A model generated the notes under the pieces. That model ran no database searches and was not told the origin of the DNA. It saw nothing but the letters and a program-made list of their open reading frames with translations. From contig JAGGDZ010000110.1 of NCBI GenBank assembly GCA_024648655.1, positions 1 to 15,107 of the forward strand: a stretch of DNA of 15,107 nucleotides, written 5' to 3'. The position numbers and the translations under genes are program-made. The number at the start of each line of letters is the position of its first letter. Within the stretch, counting starts at the first letter, position 1. Source of the stretch: Chloroflexota bacterium. GTDB taxonomy: Bacteria > Chloroflexota > Dehalococcoidia > Lucifugimonadales > JADFKI01. Shown one piece after another: positions 1 to 6,090 of the stretch.

Positions 1-440
1 GCGAACCCGCACTCAGGCGCACGGCGCGAATCGGCGACGGCTGGCTCGTCTCGCAGGCAACGCCTGATGAGGTCAAAATCGGCGTGGACAAGATTTCCAC
101 ATGGGCCGTCGAGTACGACAATGACATCGAAGAGGATCACTACGGCGTGCTCACCAGTTTCTTCATAGACGACGATGCAGAAGATGCGGAGCGCATCGCC
201 ACCCCGTATATGCTGCGCCGCCGCGAGGACATCCACTGGCGGGAGTTCTCGTCATTCGGCAGACCGGAGGTCATATGCGAACTCATAGACGAGTATATAG
301 AGGCGGGCGCGGAGAAGTTTGTAATGCGTCCGGCATGCCCGCCTGAAATGATGCAGGAGCAGCTCGAAATACTCGGCAACGAGATTGTTCCGCACTACCA
401 CACCGCAATCGAAGACGCAGAGGTGAAGGTCTATGCCTGA
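1..440 (+). CDS. Luciferase-like (LLM class) flavin/F420-dependent monooxygenase, 3' part only
   Basis: The reading frame is open from the left edge (first whole codon at base 3) to TGA at 438-440, so the gene is cut by the window. A GTG at 84 is internal, because family sequence lies upstream of it: the visible part begins with a stretch containing LRRTARIGDGWL, typical of bacterial-luciferase-like TIM-barrel oxidoreductases near the C-terminal third. It continues with an FFIDDDAEDAERIA segment and a helical C-terminus. Such enzymes use reduced FMN or F420 for oxygenation or hydride transfer on small organic substrates in the cytoplasm. Cofactor and substrate cannot be read from this fragment. 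The stop overlaps the start of the next gene by 8 bases, so the two are probably translationally coupled. Family call confident; specific reaction unknown. Confidence 0.8.
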   Translation, partial: EPALRRTARIGDGWLVSQATPDEVKIGVDKISTWAVEYDNDIEEDHYGVLTSFFIDDDAEDAERIATPYMLRRREDIHWREFSSFGRPEVICELIDEYIEAGAEKFVMRPACPPEMMQEQLEILGNEIVPHYHTAIEDAEVKVYA

Positions 441-1311
441 TTACACCACCAGAGTCGGCAATGTGGAGATTCTTGCGCTGTCTGACGGCAGCATTCGCTT
501 CACGCCGGACGACTTCTTTCCAAGCGTACCTGCGGAAGCGTGGGACCCTTATCGCGAATACTTCACGCCCGAAGGCGAGATGATAATGAACCTCGGCTGC
601 TTTCTGCTGCGCTCGGAGGGCAAGACGATACTGATAGATACGGGACTGGGCATCGACACGGGGCACCTGGATACGCTGGACAAGGGCAAGCTGCTCACGG
701 ACATGGAGGCGAAGGGCGTCGGGCGGGGCGAGGTGGACATAGTGGGGATTACGCACCTGCACATCGACCATGTGGGCTGGAATTTCTTGTATGACGATGG
801 AGGCGATAGCGCAGGTTCGCAGGATAGCGAGGTCGAACGCAGCGGCGAGCCACAAGCTACGTTCGGCAACGCGCGCTACTGGGTGAATAACGCGGACTGG
901 CGCGTGTTCACTCGCGGGGCGCTACGCAAGCGGGCGTACATCCCGGCGCAGGTTCTGCCATTGCAAGAGCAGGACATTCTCGAGCTTTTCGAGGGCGAGC
1001 GGCAGATGACAGGCGAGGTATCGACGCTGCCCACGCCCGGACATACGCCGGGACATACCAGCTTCCTGATAGCGTCGCAGGGTGAGCGCGCGGTCATCAC
1101 AGGCGATGCGATCCACTCGCGGGCGCAGGCGCAGGAGACGCACTGGAGCCCCCGCGCCGACTCCAAGCCGGATGTCTCCGCTGAGTCGCGCAAGAATCTG
1201 CTTGAGCGCATCGAGAACGACAACGCGATGCTGATTTCCGGGCACTTCCCCGCGCCCGGCTTCGGCACGCTGGTTCGCTTGGAGGGTCGGCGGTACTGGC
1301 AGGCGGTCTAG
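433..1311 (+). CDS. MBL-fold metallo-hydrolase (AHL-lactonase-like family)
   Basis: A 292-residue protein with the complete metallo-beta-lactamase-fold metal set: THLHIDH (H108, H110, D112, H113), TPGHTPGH (H204 or H208), GDAIH (D225) and SGHFP (H271). The order and spacing resemble AHL lactonases and related cytoplasmic hydrolases that carry two zinc ions and open lactones or esters. No signal peptide is visible. The ATG at 433 follows GAGGTGAAGG inside the preceding gene, a good ribosome binding site, and the 8-base overlap with that gene indicates one operon. An acidic, low-complexity stretch at about residues 121-141, just after the first metal motif, looks like a lineage-specific loop. 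Substrate unknown. Pairing with a monooxygenase suggests it could hydrolyse the oxygenation product; that is inference. Confidence 0.85.
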   Translation: MPDYTTRVGNVEILALSDGSIRFTPDDFFPSVPAEAWDPYREYFTPEGEMIMNLGCFLLRSEGKTILIDTGLGIDTGHLDTLDKGKLLTDMEAKGVGRGEVDIVGITHLHIDHVGWNFLYDDGGDSAGSQDSEVERSGEPQATFGNARYWVNNADWRVFTRGALRKRAYIPAQVLPLQEQDILELFEGERQMTGEVSTLPTPGHTPGHTSFLIASQGERAVITGDAIHSRAQAQETHWSPRADSKPDVSAESRKNLLERIENDNAMLISGHFPAPGFGTLVRLEGRRYWQAV

Positions 1312-1344
1312 GTAGCGTCCTTTAATGCGATAGGATCGGATAAG

Positions 1345-1680
1345 TCACCCCTCCGCCCTTTCGATCAACCGCGACAACCCGTCAATCTGACGCCTCAGCC
1401 GTGAGCGACCTGGCTCCGTCAGGCTGTACCAGGTCACCGGGCGGCGGCCTCTGAATGTCTTCTCCACCCCAACGAATTCGGCATCTTCCAACTTGCGCAT
1501 GTGTGCGCCCAGACTGCCGTCCGTCTCGCCAAGCGCCTGCTTCAGTCGCGTAAACGTCAGCGCGTCGTGCCTCGACAGCAGCACGCATATCGCCAGCCTG
1601 ACCCGGTGCTCCAGCAGCCCGCTGAGTGCAGTCAACTGGTCGTCGAGAGCCTCGATGTCCGGGTCAGCTCGCTCTTCCAC
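1345..1680 (-). CDS. Winged-helix transcriptional regulator (HTH_34 / MarR-ArsR-like)
   Basis: A small DNA-binding protein with the winged-helix sequence LEHRVRLAICVLL, then TFTRLKQALGETDGSLGAHM (recognition-helix region), KLEDAEFVGVEKTFRGRRP (wing) and TWYSLTEPGRSRL. This pattern is that of the single-domain HTH_34 regulators often encoded next to a small membrane protein. I prefer GTG at 1680 as the start, because GGAG lies 9 bases upstream. TTG at 1695 would add five residues but has no clear binding site. The gene overlaps the 3' end of the membrane-protein gene upstream of it on the same strand, so they form one operon. It probably represses its own operon through the dyad at 2292-2318 (inference). 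Confidence 0.82.
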   Translation of the reverse strand: MEERADPDIEALDDQLTALSGLLEHRVRLAICVLLSRHDALTFTRLKQALGETDGSLGAHMRKLEDAEFVGVEKTFRGRRPVTWYSLTEPGRSRLRRQIDGLSRLIERAEG

Positions 1681-2251
1681 TTGTCCGCGCTCCAATGAAG
1701 GCGTGTGCGGTCAGCGCAACGGCAGTGAGCGCTCCGGCGGCAATCCAGCCATAGTTAGGCAGGAACAGTATCGCCAGGTAGCCTACGCCCACCATCAACC
1801 CTACCGGCAGCAGACGGCGCTCCAGATGCACGCCTGCCAGCGTGTATGAGAGCGATAGAAGCAGAACCCATAGCGCTCCCATAACTTCCGAGCCGACATG
1901 TCCTGACAGAGCGAGAGTAATTCCCAATACCCCGGTCGCGCCGAAAACCGCCCAGTGCAGTCCCCAGCGGATTTCCTCGCGACGGCTCAACTGACCGGCG
2001 CGGTCGTTTGCGCGCTCACTAAGCCACCAACTTGCGAAAATGCCCGCCGGAACCATAACCGCCCAGTACCAGCCAATGCCGCTGTACGACCAGCCGACCC
2101 ATCCGTTGGAGATGAAGTCCGGCATTGAAAACCCGACGAGACATATCGCCGCCCACATCAGATACACCGAAGGCACATGCACGCCTTTGGTGCGCTCGAC
2201 TGCGCCCCTGACATAGGCAAGGTCGTCCTTCATACGTTCACTTGTGGCCAT
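1664..2251 (-). CDS. Multi-pass membrane protein co-transcribed with the winged-helix regulator
   Basis: A 195-residue protein with about five or six hydrophobic segments (roughly residues 28-42, 60-77, 98-116, 123-141, 147-166, 168-187). A charged loop around 78-96 contains SERANDRAGQLSRREE. I do not recognise a named family. The context, a membrane protein immediately followed by an HTH_34 regulator, is common for uncharacterised permease-like or sensor partners. The ATG at 2251 has a near-consensus GGAGGA site 5 bases upstream (2257-2262). It is the first gene after the promoter at 2304-2332. Its 3' end overlaps the regulator gene, implying coupled synthesis. Function unknown; possibly it modulates the regulator or answers envelope conditions (inference). 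Confidence 0.75.
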   Translation of the reverse strand: MATSERMKDDLAYVRGAVERTKGVHVPSVYLMWAAICLVGFSMPDFISNGWVGWSYSGIGWYWAVMVPAGIFASWWLSERANDRAGQLSRREEIRWGLHWAVFGATGVLGITLALSGHVGSEVMGALWVLLLSLSYTLAGVHLERRLLPVGLMVGVGYLAILFLPNYGWIAAGALTAVALTAHAFIGARTSGRAS

Positions 2252-2291
2252 CGCTTTCCTCCGTCTCTGTCATTATTTTACTCTGCATACC

Positions 2292-2332
2292 ATATTACTC
2301 TGTATCATAGAGTAATATACATTCTGAGTCAA
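2292..2332 (-). promoter_or_regulatory. Sigma70-like promoter overlaid by a 10-7-10 inverted-repeat operator
   Basis: On the minus strand, TTGACT (plus 2327-2332) and TATGAT (plus 2304-2309) are separated by exactly 17 bases, a near-consensus -35/-10 pair firing into the membrane protein/regulator operon. A perfect inverted repeat, ATATTACTCT (2292-2301) and AGAGTAATAT (2309-2318) with a 7-base spacer, brackets the -10. A third half-site, TTACTCT, lies at 2278-2284, 17 bases from the first. A repressor bound here would block RNA polymerase. The winged-helix protein of the same operon is the obvious candidate for autoregulation, but that assignment is inferred. Confidence 0.78.
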
Positions 2333-2574
2333 TGCTCCACAACGGTGATGTCGCGCATACGGTCCGGGAGCGCATCAGGCGGCTTAACGCGAGATTTCCG
2401 AGCCATTAACATTGCCAATTCGGAATAGATTATAATGTCAGTTAGATTGCTCTCCGGAAAGATCGACTGAAGTATTGGATCGCTCTTGATTTGGGTTTGC
2501 CACGAGATGCTCTTATCCAAATCCGGCGCGGAACGAAATAGAGTAACCGTGAATATGGAATGGAGGCGGCGGCA
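2333..2574. other. Intergenic stretch upstream of the LiaF-like genes, no supported gene
   Basis: This stretch separates the divergent operons. A 63-codon TTG-started frame on the minus strand (2329-2520) crosses it, but it lacks a ribosome binding site, runs into the -35 box and resembles nothing I know, so it is not called. On the plus strand I see no convincing -35/-10 pair for the LiaF-like genes. The best site in it is GGAGG at 2562-2566, the ribosome binding site for the next gene. Confidence 0.5.
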
Positions 2575-2919
2575 GTGATGCCAGGTATAAGCGGGTCCGG
2601 GCGCTTGGGGTCGGGCATGTTCTGGGGTGGCTTGATTGTCGCGCTCGGTGTGGCGTTCCTGGCGAACAACCTGGGAGTCATCAACCTTGGCGGCAGCATT
2701 TTCCAGTGGTGGCCCGTTATACTTATCGCTGTGGGGGCGTGGCTGCTCATATCGAGCGGATTTCGGAGGATGGTGGCTCCACTGGTGCTAATCGTCATTG
2801 GCGCAATCTTCTTGCTGGGCAATCTTGGGTTGGATATTAACTTGCTGGAATACTGGCCCGTATTGCTGATAATCATTGGGGTCGGCATTCTCAGCCGCGC
2901 CATTCGCTCGCCGCGCTGA
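2575..2919 (+). CDS. Small LiaF/LiaI-like transmembrane-domain protein (DUF5668-like)
   Basis: A protein of about 115 residues with four hydrophobic segments. It consists of two copies of a hairpin unit: a helix, a polar NNLGVINLG or GNLGLDIN turn, then WWPVILIAVGAW or YWPVLLIIIGVG. This is the transmembrane module found in LiaF- and LiaI-type envelope-stress proteins. It lacks the soluble C-terminal LiaF domain present in the next gene. GTG at 2575 is preferred because GGAGG ends 8 bases before it. ATG at 2578 is close behind, and ATG at 2560 lacks a good site. It lies 43 bases upstream of a larger paralogue and is probably in the same operon. Role in the membrane unknown; a modulator of envelope stress sensing is plausible. 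Confidence 0.78.
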   Translation: MMPGISGSGRLGSGMFWGGLIVALGVAFLANNLGVINLGGSIFQWWPVILIAVGAWLLISSGFRRMVAPLVLIVIGAIFLLGNLGLDINLLEYWPVLLIIIGVGILSRAIRSPR

Positions 2920-2962
2920 CGCTGATGTATCAGTCCTATATCGCAATCAATAGGAGTAATCG

Positions 2963-3712
2963 ATGACAGCAAGAAACGGCTCCGGGCGCACGGGACTCGG
3001 AAGCAGGTTTTTCTTTGGCGCGCTGGTCTTAGCCATTGGCATCCTCTTCCTGCTTAACAGCACAGGAGTCGCCGACTTGGACCGCCTGCTGGACTGGTGG
3101 CCCTTGCTGATTATTCTATACGGCGCTTGGCGACTGATTGCCAACAGGTTCCGCAGGTTGTTCTTCCCTATACTGCTGATTGCTATAGGCGCCATTCTTC
3201 AGCTCGGGCAGCTCGGTTTCGACATCGACTTCGGCAGGTTGTGGCCCATTGCGCTCATCGCCGTAGGAGTCCTGATACTTGCGGGCGGCATAAGAAGGCG
3301 AAACCGCAGAGGTCGCAGTTCGGCAGCCTCACACGGCTCTTCGACAATTATCGACGTGGACGTGTCAGCCTCAGGGAATATGGACGATGCAGCGCTGCAC
3401 GCGATAGTGGGCACGCAGGACAGGATAATCTCAGGCGACTTGCAGAGCGCCAGCGTCAATGTAGTAATGGGCAGCGGCAGCCTAGATTTGCGCGATGCGA
3501 AAATCGTGGATAAGCCTGCTACGCTGGAAGTTTCGACTGTCATGGGCGAGGTGAAGGTCCGCGTGCCCACAGAATGGAATGTACGCATCGAAAACTTCGT
3601 GACGATGGGCGATGCGAAGGACGCGCGCCGCAGCCCGCCGGATAACGGAGATACGCCCGACCTTATTGTCAGCGGCAGCGTCACGATGGGTAGCCTGCAA
3701 ATTACAGACTGA
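2963..3712 (+). CDS. LiaF-like membrane protein with cell-wall-active-antibiotic-response C-terminal domain
   Basis: A 249-residue protein. Residues 15-110 carry four hydrophobic segments in the same repeated hairpin pattern as the preceding gene (DWWPLLIILYGAW, RLWPIALIAVGV). A very basic linker follows (RRRNRRGR, about 111-118). Residues 128-249 then form a beta-rich soluble domain with recurring short strands: NVVMGSGSLDLRDA, STVMGEVKVRVP, NFVTMGDAK, SVTMGSLQI. This is the layout of LiaF, the inhibitor of LiaS-type envelope-stress kinases in Gram-positive bacteria. No LiaRS two-component pair is present here, so it may act alone or with distant partners. AGGAG 5-6 bases before ATG 2963 supports the start. 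The basic linker predicts that the domain lies in the cytoplasm. Confidence 0.85.
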   Translation: MTARNGSGRTGLGSRFFFGALVLAIGILFLLNSTGVADLDRLLDWWPLLIILYGAWRLIANRFRRLFFPILLIAIGAILQLGQLGFDIDFGRLWPIALIAVGVLILAGGIRRRNRRGRSSAASHGSSTIIDVDVSASGNMDDAALHAIVGTQDRIISGDLQSASVNVVMGSGSLDLRDAKIVDKPATLEVSTVMGEVKVRVPTEWNVRIENFVTMGDAKDARRSPPDNGDTPDLIVSGSVTMGSLQITD

Positions 3713-3747
3713 ACCTACATCAAAGGCATATTATACCGGAGCATCTC

Positions 3748-4524
3748 ATGTACTCAATCGACCTTTCGGACAAGCACGGCATCGTCTTCGGCATCGCCAA
3801 CCACCGCAGCATAGCGTGGGCGATAGCGCAGATTCTGCACGAGGCGGGTGCGAAACTCGCCATCGCCTACCAGAACGAGCGGGTGAAGAACAGCGTCGCA
3901 AAACTGGTGGAGGACTGGGAAGACACCCCGCTAATCGAATGCGATGTTGGCGACGACTTCAATGTGGCGACGACGTTCGACACGGTGGGCGACAGGTTCG
4001 GCTCACTGGACATTATGGTTCACAGCATCGCCTTCGCCAACCGCGACGACCTCGGTGGACCATTTTTAGACACCGACAGGGAGGGCTTCCGCCTCGCCCT
4101 GGACATCAGCGCATATTCGCTGCTTCCCATCGCGCGCTACGGCGCCCCGCTGATGGAGCGGAACGGTGGCAGCATCCTGACACTCACCTTTCAGGCGGCA
4201 AACCGAGTCTTCCCCGGCTACAATGTCATGGGCACGGCAAAGGCAGCGCTCGAAAACGAGGTCAAGCAGCTCGCGTCCGATCTGGGACAGCAGAACATTA
4301 GGGTGAACGCAATATCGGCCGGACCGCTGGATACGCTGTCATCGCGCGTCATCAGCCACTATCGTGACATGAAGCGGATTCACGCCGAGCGTTCTCCAAT
4401 GCGGCGCAACATCACCGCAGATGAGGTGGCAAAGGCTGCGCTGTTTCTGTGCAGCGACCTGTCGGGGGGCATCACGGGGGAAATCCTGCATGTAGACACT
4501 GGATACAATATCATGGGGATCTGA
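3748..4524 (+). CDS. fabI: Enoyl-[acyl-carrier-protein] reductase (NADH), FabI type
   Basis: A 258-residue short-chain dehydrogenase with the FabI signature rather than the classical one. The nucleotide-binding motif is GIANHRSIAWAIA (residues 15-27), followed by VHSIAFANRDDLGGPF, then the catalytic Tyr158-(6)-Lys165 in PGYNVMGTAK, and VNAISAGPLDTLSS and LCSDLSGGITGEILHVDTGYN at the end. It reduces trans-2-enoyl-ACP with NAD(P)H in the last step of fatty acid elongation in the cytosol. The second active-site aromatic, Tyr in E. coli FabI, is Phe148 here, as in mycobacterial InhA. GGAG 7 bases before ATG 3748 supports the start. It lies 35 bases after the LiaF-like gene, with the TPP enzyme genes following. 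The stop codon lies inside the first copy of a 15-base tandem duplication. Confidence 0.9.
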   Translation: MYSIDLSDKHGIVFGIANHRSIAWAIAQILHEAGAKLAIAYQNERVKNSVAKLVEDWEDTPLIECDVGDDFNVATTFDTVGDRFGSLDIMVHSIAFANRDDLGGPFLDTDREGFRLALDISAYSLLPIARYGAPLMERNGGSILTLTFQAANRVFPGYNVMGTAKAALENEVKQLASDLGQQNIRVNAISAGPLDTLSSRVISHYRDMKRIHAERSPMRRNITADEVAKAALFLCSDLSGGITGEILHVDTGYNIMGI

Positions 4525-4539
4525 ATCATGGGGATCTGA
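4510..4539 (+). repeat. 15-bp perfect tandem duplication across the fabI stop codon
   Basis: ATCATGGGGATCTGA occurs twice in direct succession (4510-4524, 4525-4539). The first copy encodes the last codons and stop of fabI; the second is a non-coding echo. A 9-base direct repeat, ACTGACCGA (4556-4564, 4576-4584), follows in the same gap. This looks like a recent slippage duplication. Confidence 0.95.
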
Positions 4540-4597
4540 TGACGCCTGACAGCCCACTGACCGATTGAAATACTGACTGACCGAGGATTGATTGAAC

Positions 4598-5104
4598 ATG
4601 AACTGGGCAGAAACCATCGTGCAGGCGCTGAAGGATGACGAAGTGTCGCTTATCGCTTTTGTGCCGGACATTAGTATCCATCAGGTGACGCAGCTACTTG
4701 AAGGGGACGATTACTTTCATGTAGTGGCAGCCACTCGCGAGGAGGAGGCGATAGGCATCGCTTCGGGCGCATACGCCGCCGGGCGCAAGGCGGCGGTCTT
4801 TATGCAGTCCAGCGGCTTCGGCAACTGCATTAACGCAATCGCATCGCTGTGCATCCCGTACCGCATACCGCTGCCAATGTTCATCAATCTGCGAGGCGAA
4901 GTTGATGAGTTCAACCTCGCGCAAGTGGCGATGGGGCGCACTACGCGCCCAATTCTCGATGTACTCGGCATACCGCACTACACATATGAGAGCGATGACA
5001 GGCTGCACCGGCGAATAAGCGGGGCACTCAAGCTATGCTACGCATCGCGTCAGCCCCTCGCCTTGTGCATGACGCCGTTGCTGCACGGCGGCAAAATGGC
5101 ATAG
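4598..5104 (+). CDS. ThDP-dependent decarboxylase, Pyr-domain subunit (sulfopyruvate decarboxylase alpha-like)
   Basis: A protein of about 168 residues matching the pyrimidine-binding half of ThDP enzymes of the sulfopyruvate/phosphonopyruvate decarboxylase group. Counting from the upstream TTG, it has the TREEEAIGIASGAYAAGRKAA block at about 48-68, whose Glu activates the thiamine ring. It also has MQSSGFGN (71-78) and a PMFINLRGE segment (95-103) at the subunit interface. Active sites form only with the partner PP-domain subunit, encoded next, so it should act as a heteromer in the cytosol. ATG 4598 is preferred; TTG 4592 is nearer to GAGG (4583-4586) and adds two residues. The true substrate (3-sulfopyruvate, phosphonopyruvate or another 2-oxoacid) cannot be decided. 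No coenzyme M or phosphonate genes are adjacent. Confidence 0.83.
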   Translation: MNWAETIVQALKDDEVSLIAFVPDISIHQVTQLLEGDDYFHVVAATREEEAIGIASGAYAAGRKAAVFMQSSGFGNCINAIASLCIPYRIPLPMFINLRGEVDEFNLAQVAMGRTTRPILDVLGIPHYTYESDDRLHRRISGALKLCYASRQPLALCMTPLLHGGKMA

Positions 5105-5129
5105 GATGCGAACAAGGTCTGACAGGACG

Positions 5130-5155
5130 GTAAGGATAAAGGGTAAGGATAAAGG
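5130..5155 (+). repeat. 13-bp perfect tandem duplication in the beta-subunit leader
   Basis: GTAAGGATAAAGG is repeated twice back to back (5130-5142, 5143-5155) directly upstream of the TTG start at 5159. Each copy carries purine-rich AAGG cores that can act as a Shine-Dalgarno sequence. The AAGGA at 5145-5149 is best spaced (9 bases) for the TTG. The duplication may therefore affect translation of the beta subunit. Confidence 0.93.
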
Positions 5156-5158
5156 ATT

Positions 5159-5713
5159 TTGCACAGATTATCCGCGACGAAGATGATCCTCGATAACGCC
5201 GGTGACTTGCCCATCGTTGCCAATCTTGGTCCCACATCGGACGAGCTGTGGCACCTTGCGCCGGAGCGCGACCGCAACTTCTATGGTTACGGCTCGATGG
5301 GACTGTGCTCGTCGATGGCGCTGGGTATGGCGCTGTCCACCAAGGAGAAGGTCATCTCCCTAGACGGTGACGGCAGCCTGCTGATGAACATGGGCACACT
5401 CGCGACCATCGGCCGGGAGCAGCCGCGTAACCTGATTGTCATCGTATGGGACAACGAGATGTGGGGGCAGACCGGCGCGCAGCCAACGCATACGGCGTTC
5501 GGCACCAGTCTGGAACATGTGGGAAGGGGCTGCAATATCTCCAAGACGGCGACCGTTGACGATGAAGAGTCTCTCGCCACCGTCTTCCGACAGGCTCTGA
5601 ACGAAGACGGCCCCTGGCTCATCGTCGCAAAGATTGAAGAGGAAGAATACCTGCCTACCGCGCCGGTCGAGCCTGAGATGACTCTGTACAACTTCCGCAA
5701 AACCTTCGAATAG
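5159..5713 (+). CDS. ThDP-dependent decarboxylase, PP-domain subunit (sulfopyruvate decarboxylase beta-like)
   Basis: A 184-residue protein with the ThDP/Mg-binding motif: LDGDGSLLMNMGTLATI (GDG at 70-72) ending with the Asn of VWDNEMWG (N99). It is preceded by YGYGSMGLCSSMALGMAL, the conserved loop of the PP domain. It is the cofactor-diphosphate half of the enzyme whose other half is encoded 54 bases upstream. TTG 5159 is chosen because the N-terminal RLSATKMI aligns with family N-termini. ATG 5183 would remove eight residues. The products are an aldehyde (for example sulfoacetaldehyde from sulfopyruvate) and CO2. The naming follows the split architecture seen in ComD/ComE and is not proof of that substrate. 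The next gene starts only 8 bases after its stop, so it is probably in the same operon. Confidence 0.85.
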   Translation: MHRLSATKMILDNAGDLPIVANLGPTSDELWHLAPERDRNFYGYGSMGLCSSMALGMALSTKEKVISLDGDGSLLMNMGTLATIGREQPRNLIVIVWDNEMWGQTGAQPTHTAFGTSLEHVGRGCNISKTATVDDEESLATVFRQALNEDGPWLIVAKIEEEEYLPTAPVEPEMTLYNFRKTFE

Positions 5714-5721
5714 CAGCCAGC

Positions 5722-6090
5722 ATGCCCGAATCCATCTACCTCGAAGTCGAAGACAACGCAAACTGCGAATACATGCCGCTGATGCTGTATGAGGCGCACG
5801 CCGATGCCGTGCCCGTAACTCGTATCGTCCTCGACGAGCCAGGCAGACTGCCCGGCGTCTATCAAGTTACGGGCTGGAGCAGCGAAGGTGACGGCTCCCC
5901 CTGCTCCGCGATGTACGCGCCCGTCTCAGATTCGGGACAGGCGGTCGTTCACCTAGTCTTCGGCGGCGATTGGGGCATCCGAATGAAGCCAGCCGATTCG
6001 ACGGTCGAGTGGAGTATGGATGACCCGGAGCAGTTCGGCGAGCCGTACTTGATGCTGATGGACGAAAGCGCGGTTATCCTGAAAGATTAA
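5722..6090 (+). CDS. Conserved-looking hypothetical acidic protein, 122 aa
   Basis: I do not recognise this family. The protein is small and acidic, with no membrane segment or signal peptide. It has a mixed beta-strand look (VPVTRIVLDEPG, GVYQVTGW, AVVHLVFGGDWGIRM) and an acidic C-terminal third (STVEWSMDDPEQFGEPYLMLMDE). It starts 8 bases after the stop of the decarboxylase beta subunit, which argues for co-transcription, although no strong ribosome binding site precedes ATG 5722. Its codon use resembles that of its neighbours, supporting a real gene. Its stop (6088-6090) overlaps the original stop of the decayed antitoxin on the other strand. It could be an accessory protein of the decarboxylase; no direct evidence. 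Confidence 0.6.
   Translation: MPESIYLEVEDNANCEYMPLMLYEAHADAVPVTRIVLDEPGRLPGVYQVTGWSSEGDGSPCSAMYAPVSDSGQAVVHLVFGGDWGIRMKPADSTVEWSMDDPEQFGEPYLMLMDESAVILKD

Noticed and set aside
1312..1344. Terminator between the convergent MBL and regulator genes
   Set aside because: No stem-loop with a U-tract could be found in the 33-base gap.
2329..2520. 63-codon minus-strand frame upstream of the membrane protein/regulator operon
   Set aside because: It starts at TTG with no ribosome binding site, overlaps the -35 box of a good promoter and has no recognisable motif.
3697..3747. Possible fabI promoter with TATTAT before the start
   Set aside because: The AT-rich hexamer has no acceptable -35 at 16-18 bases, and the gene can be transcribed from upstream.
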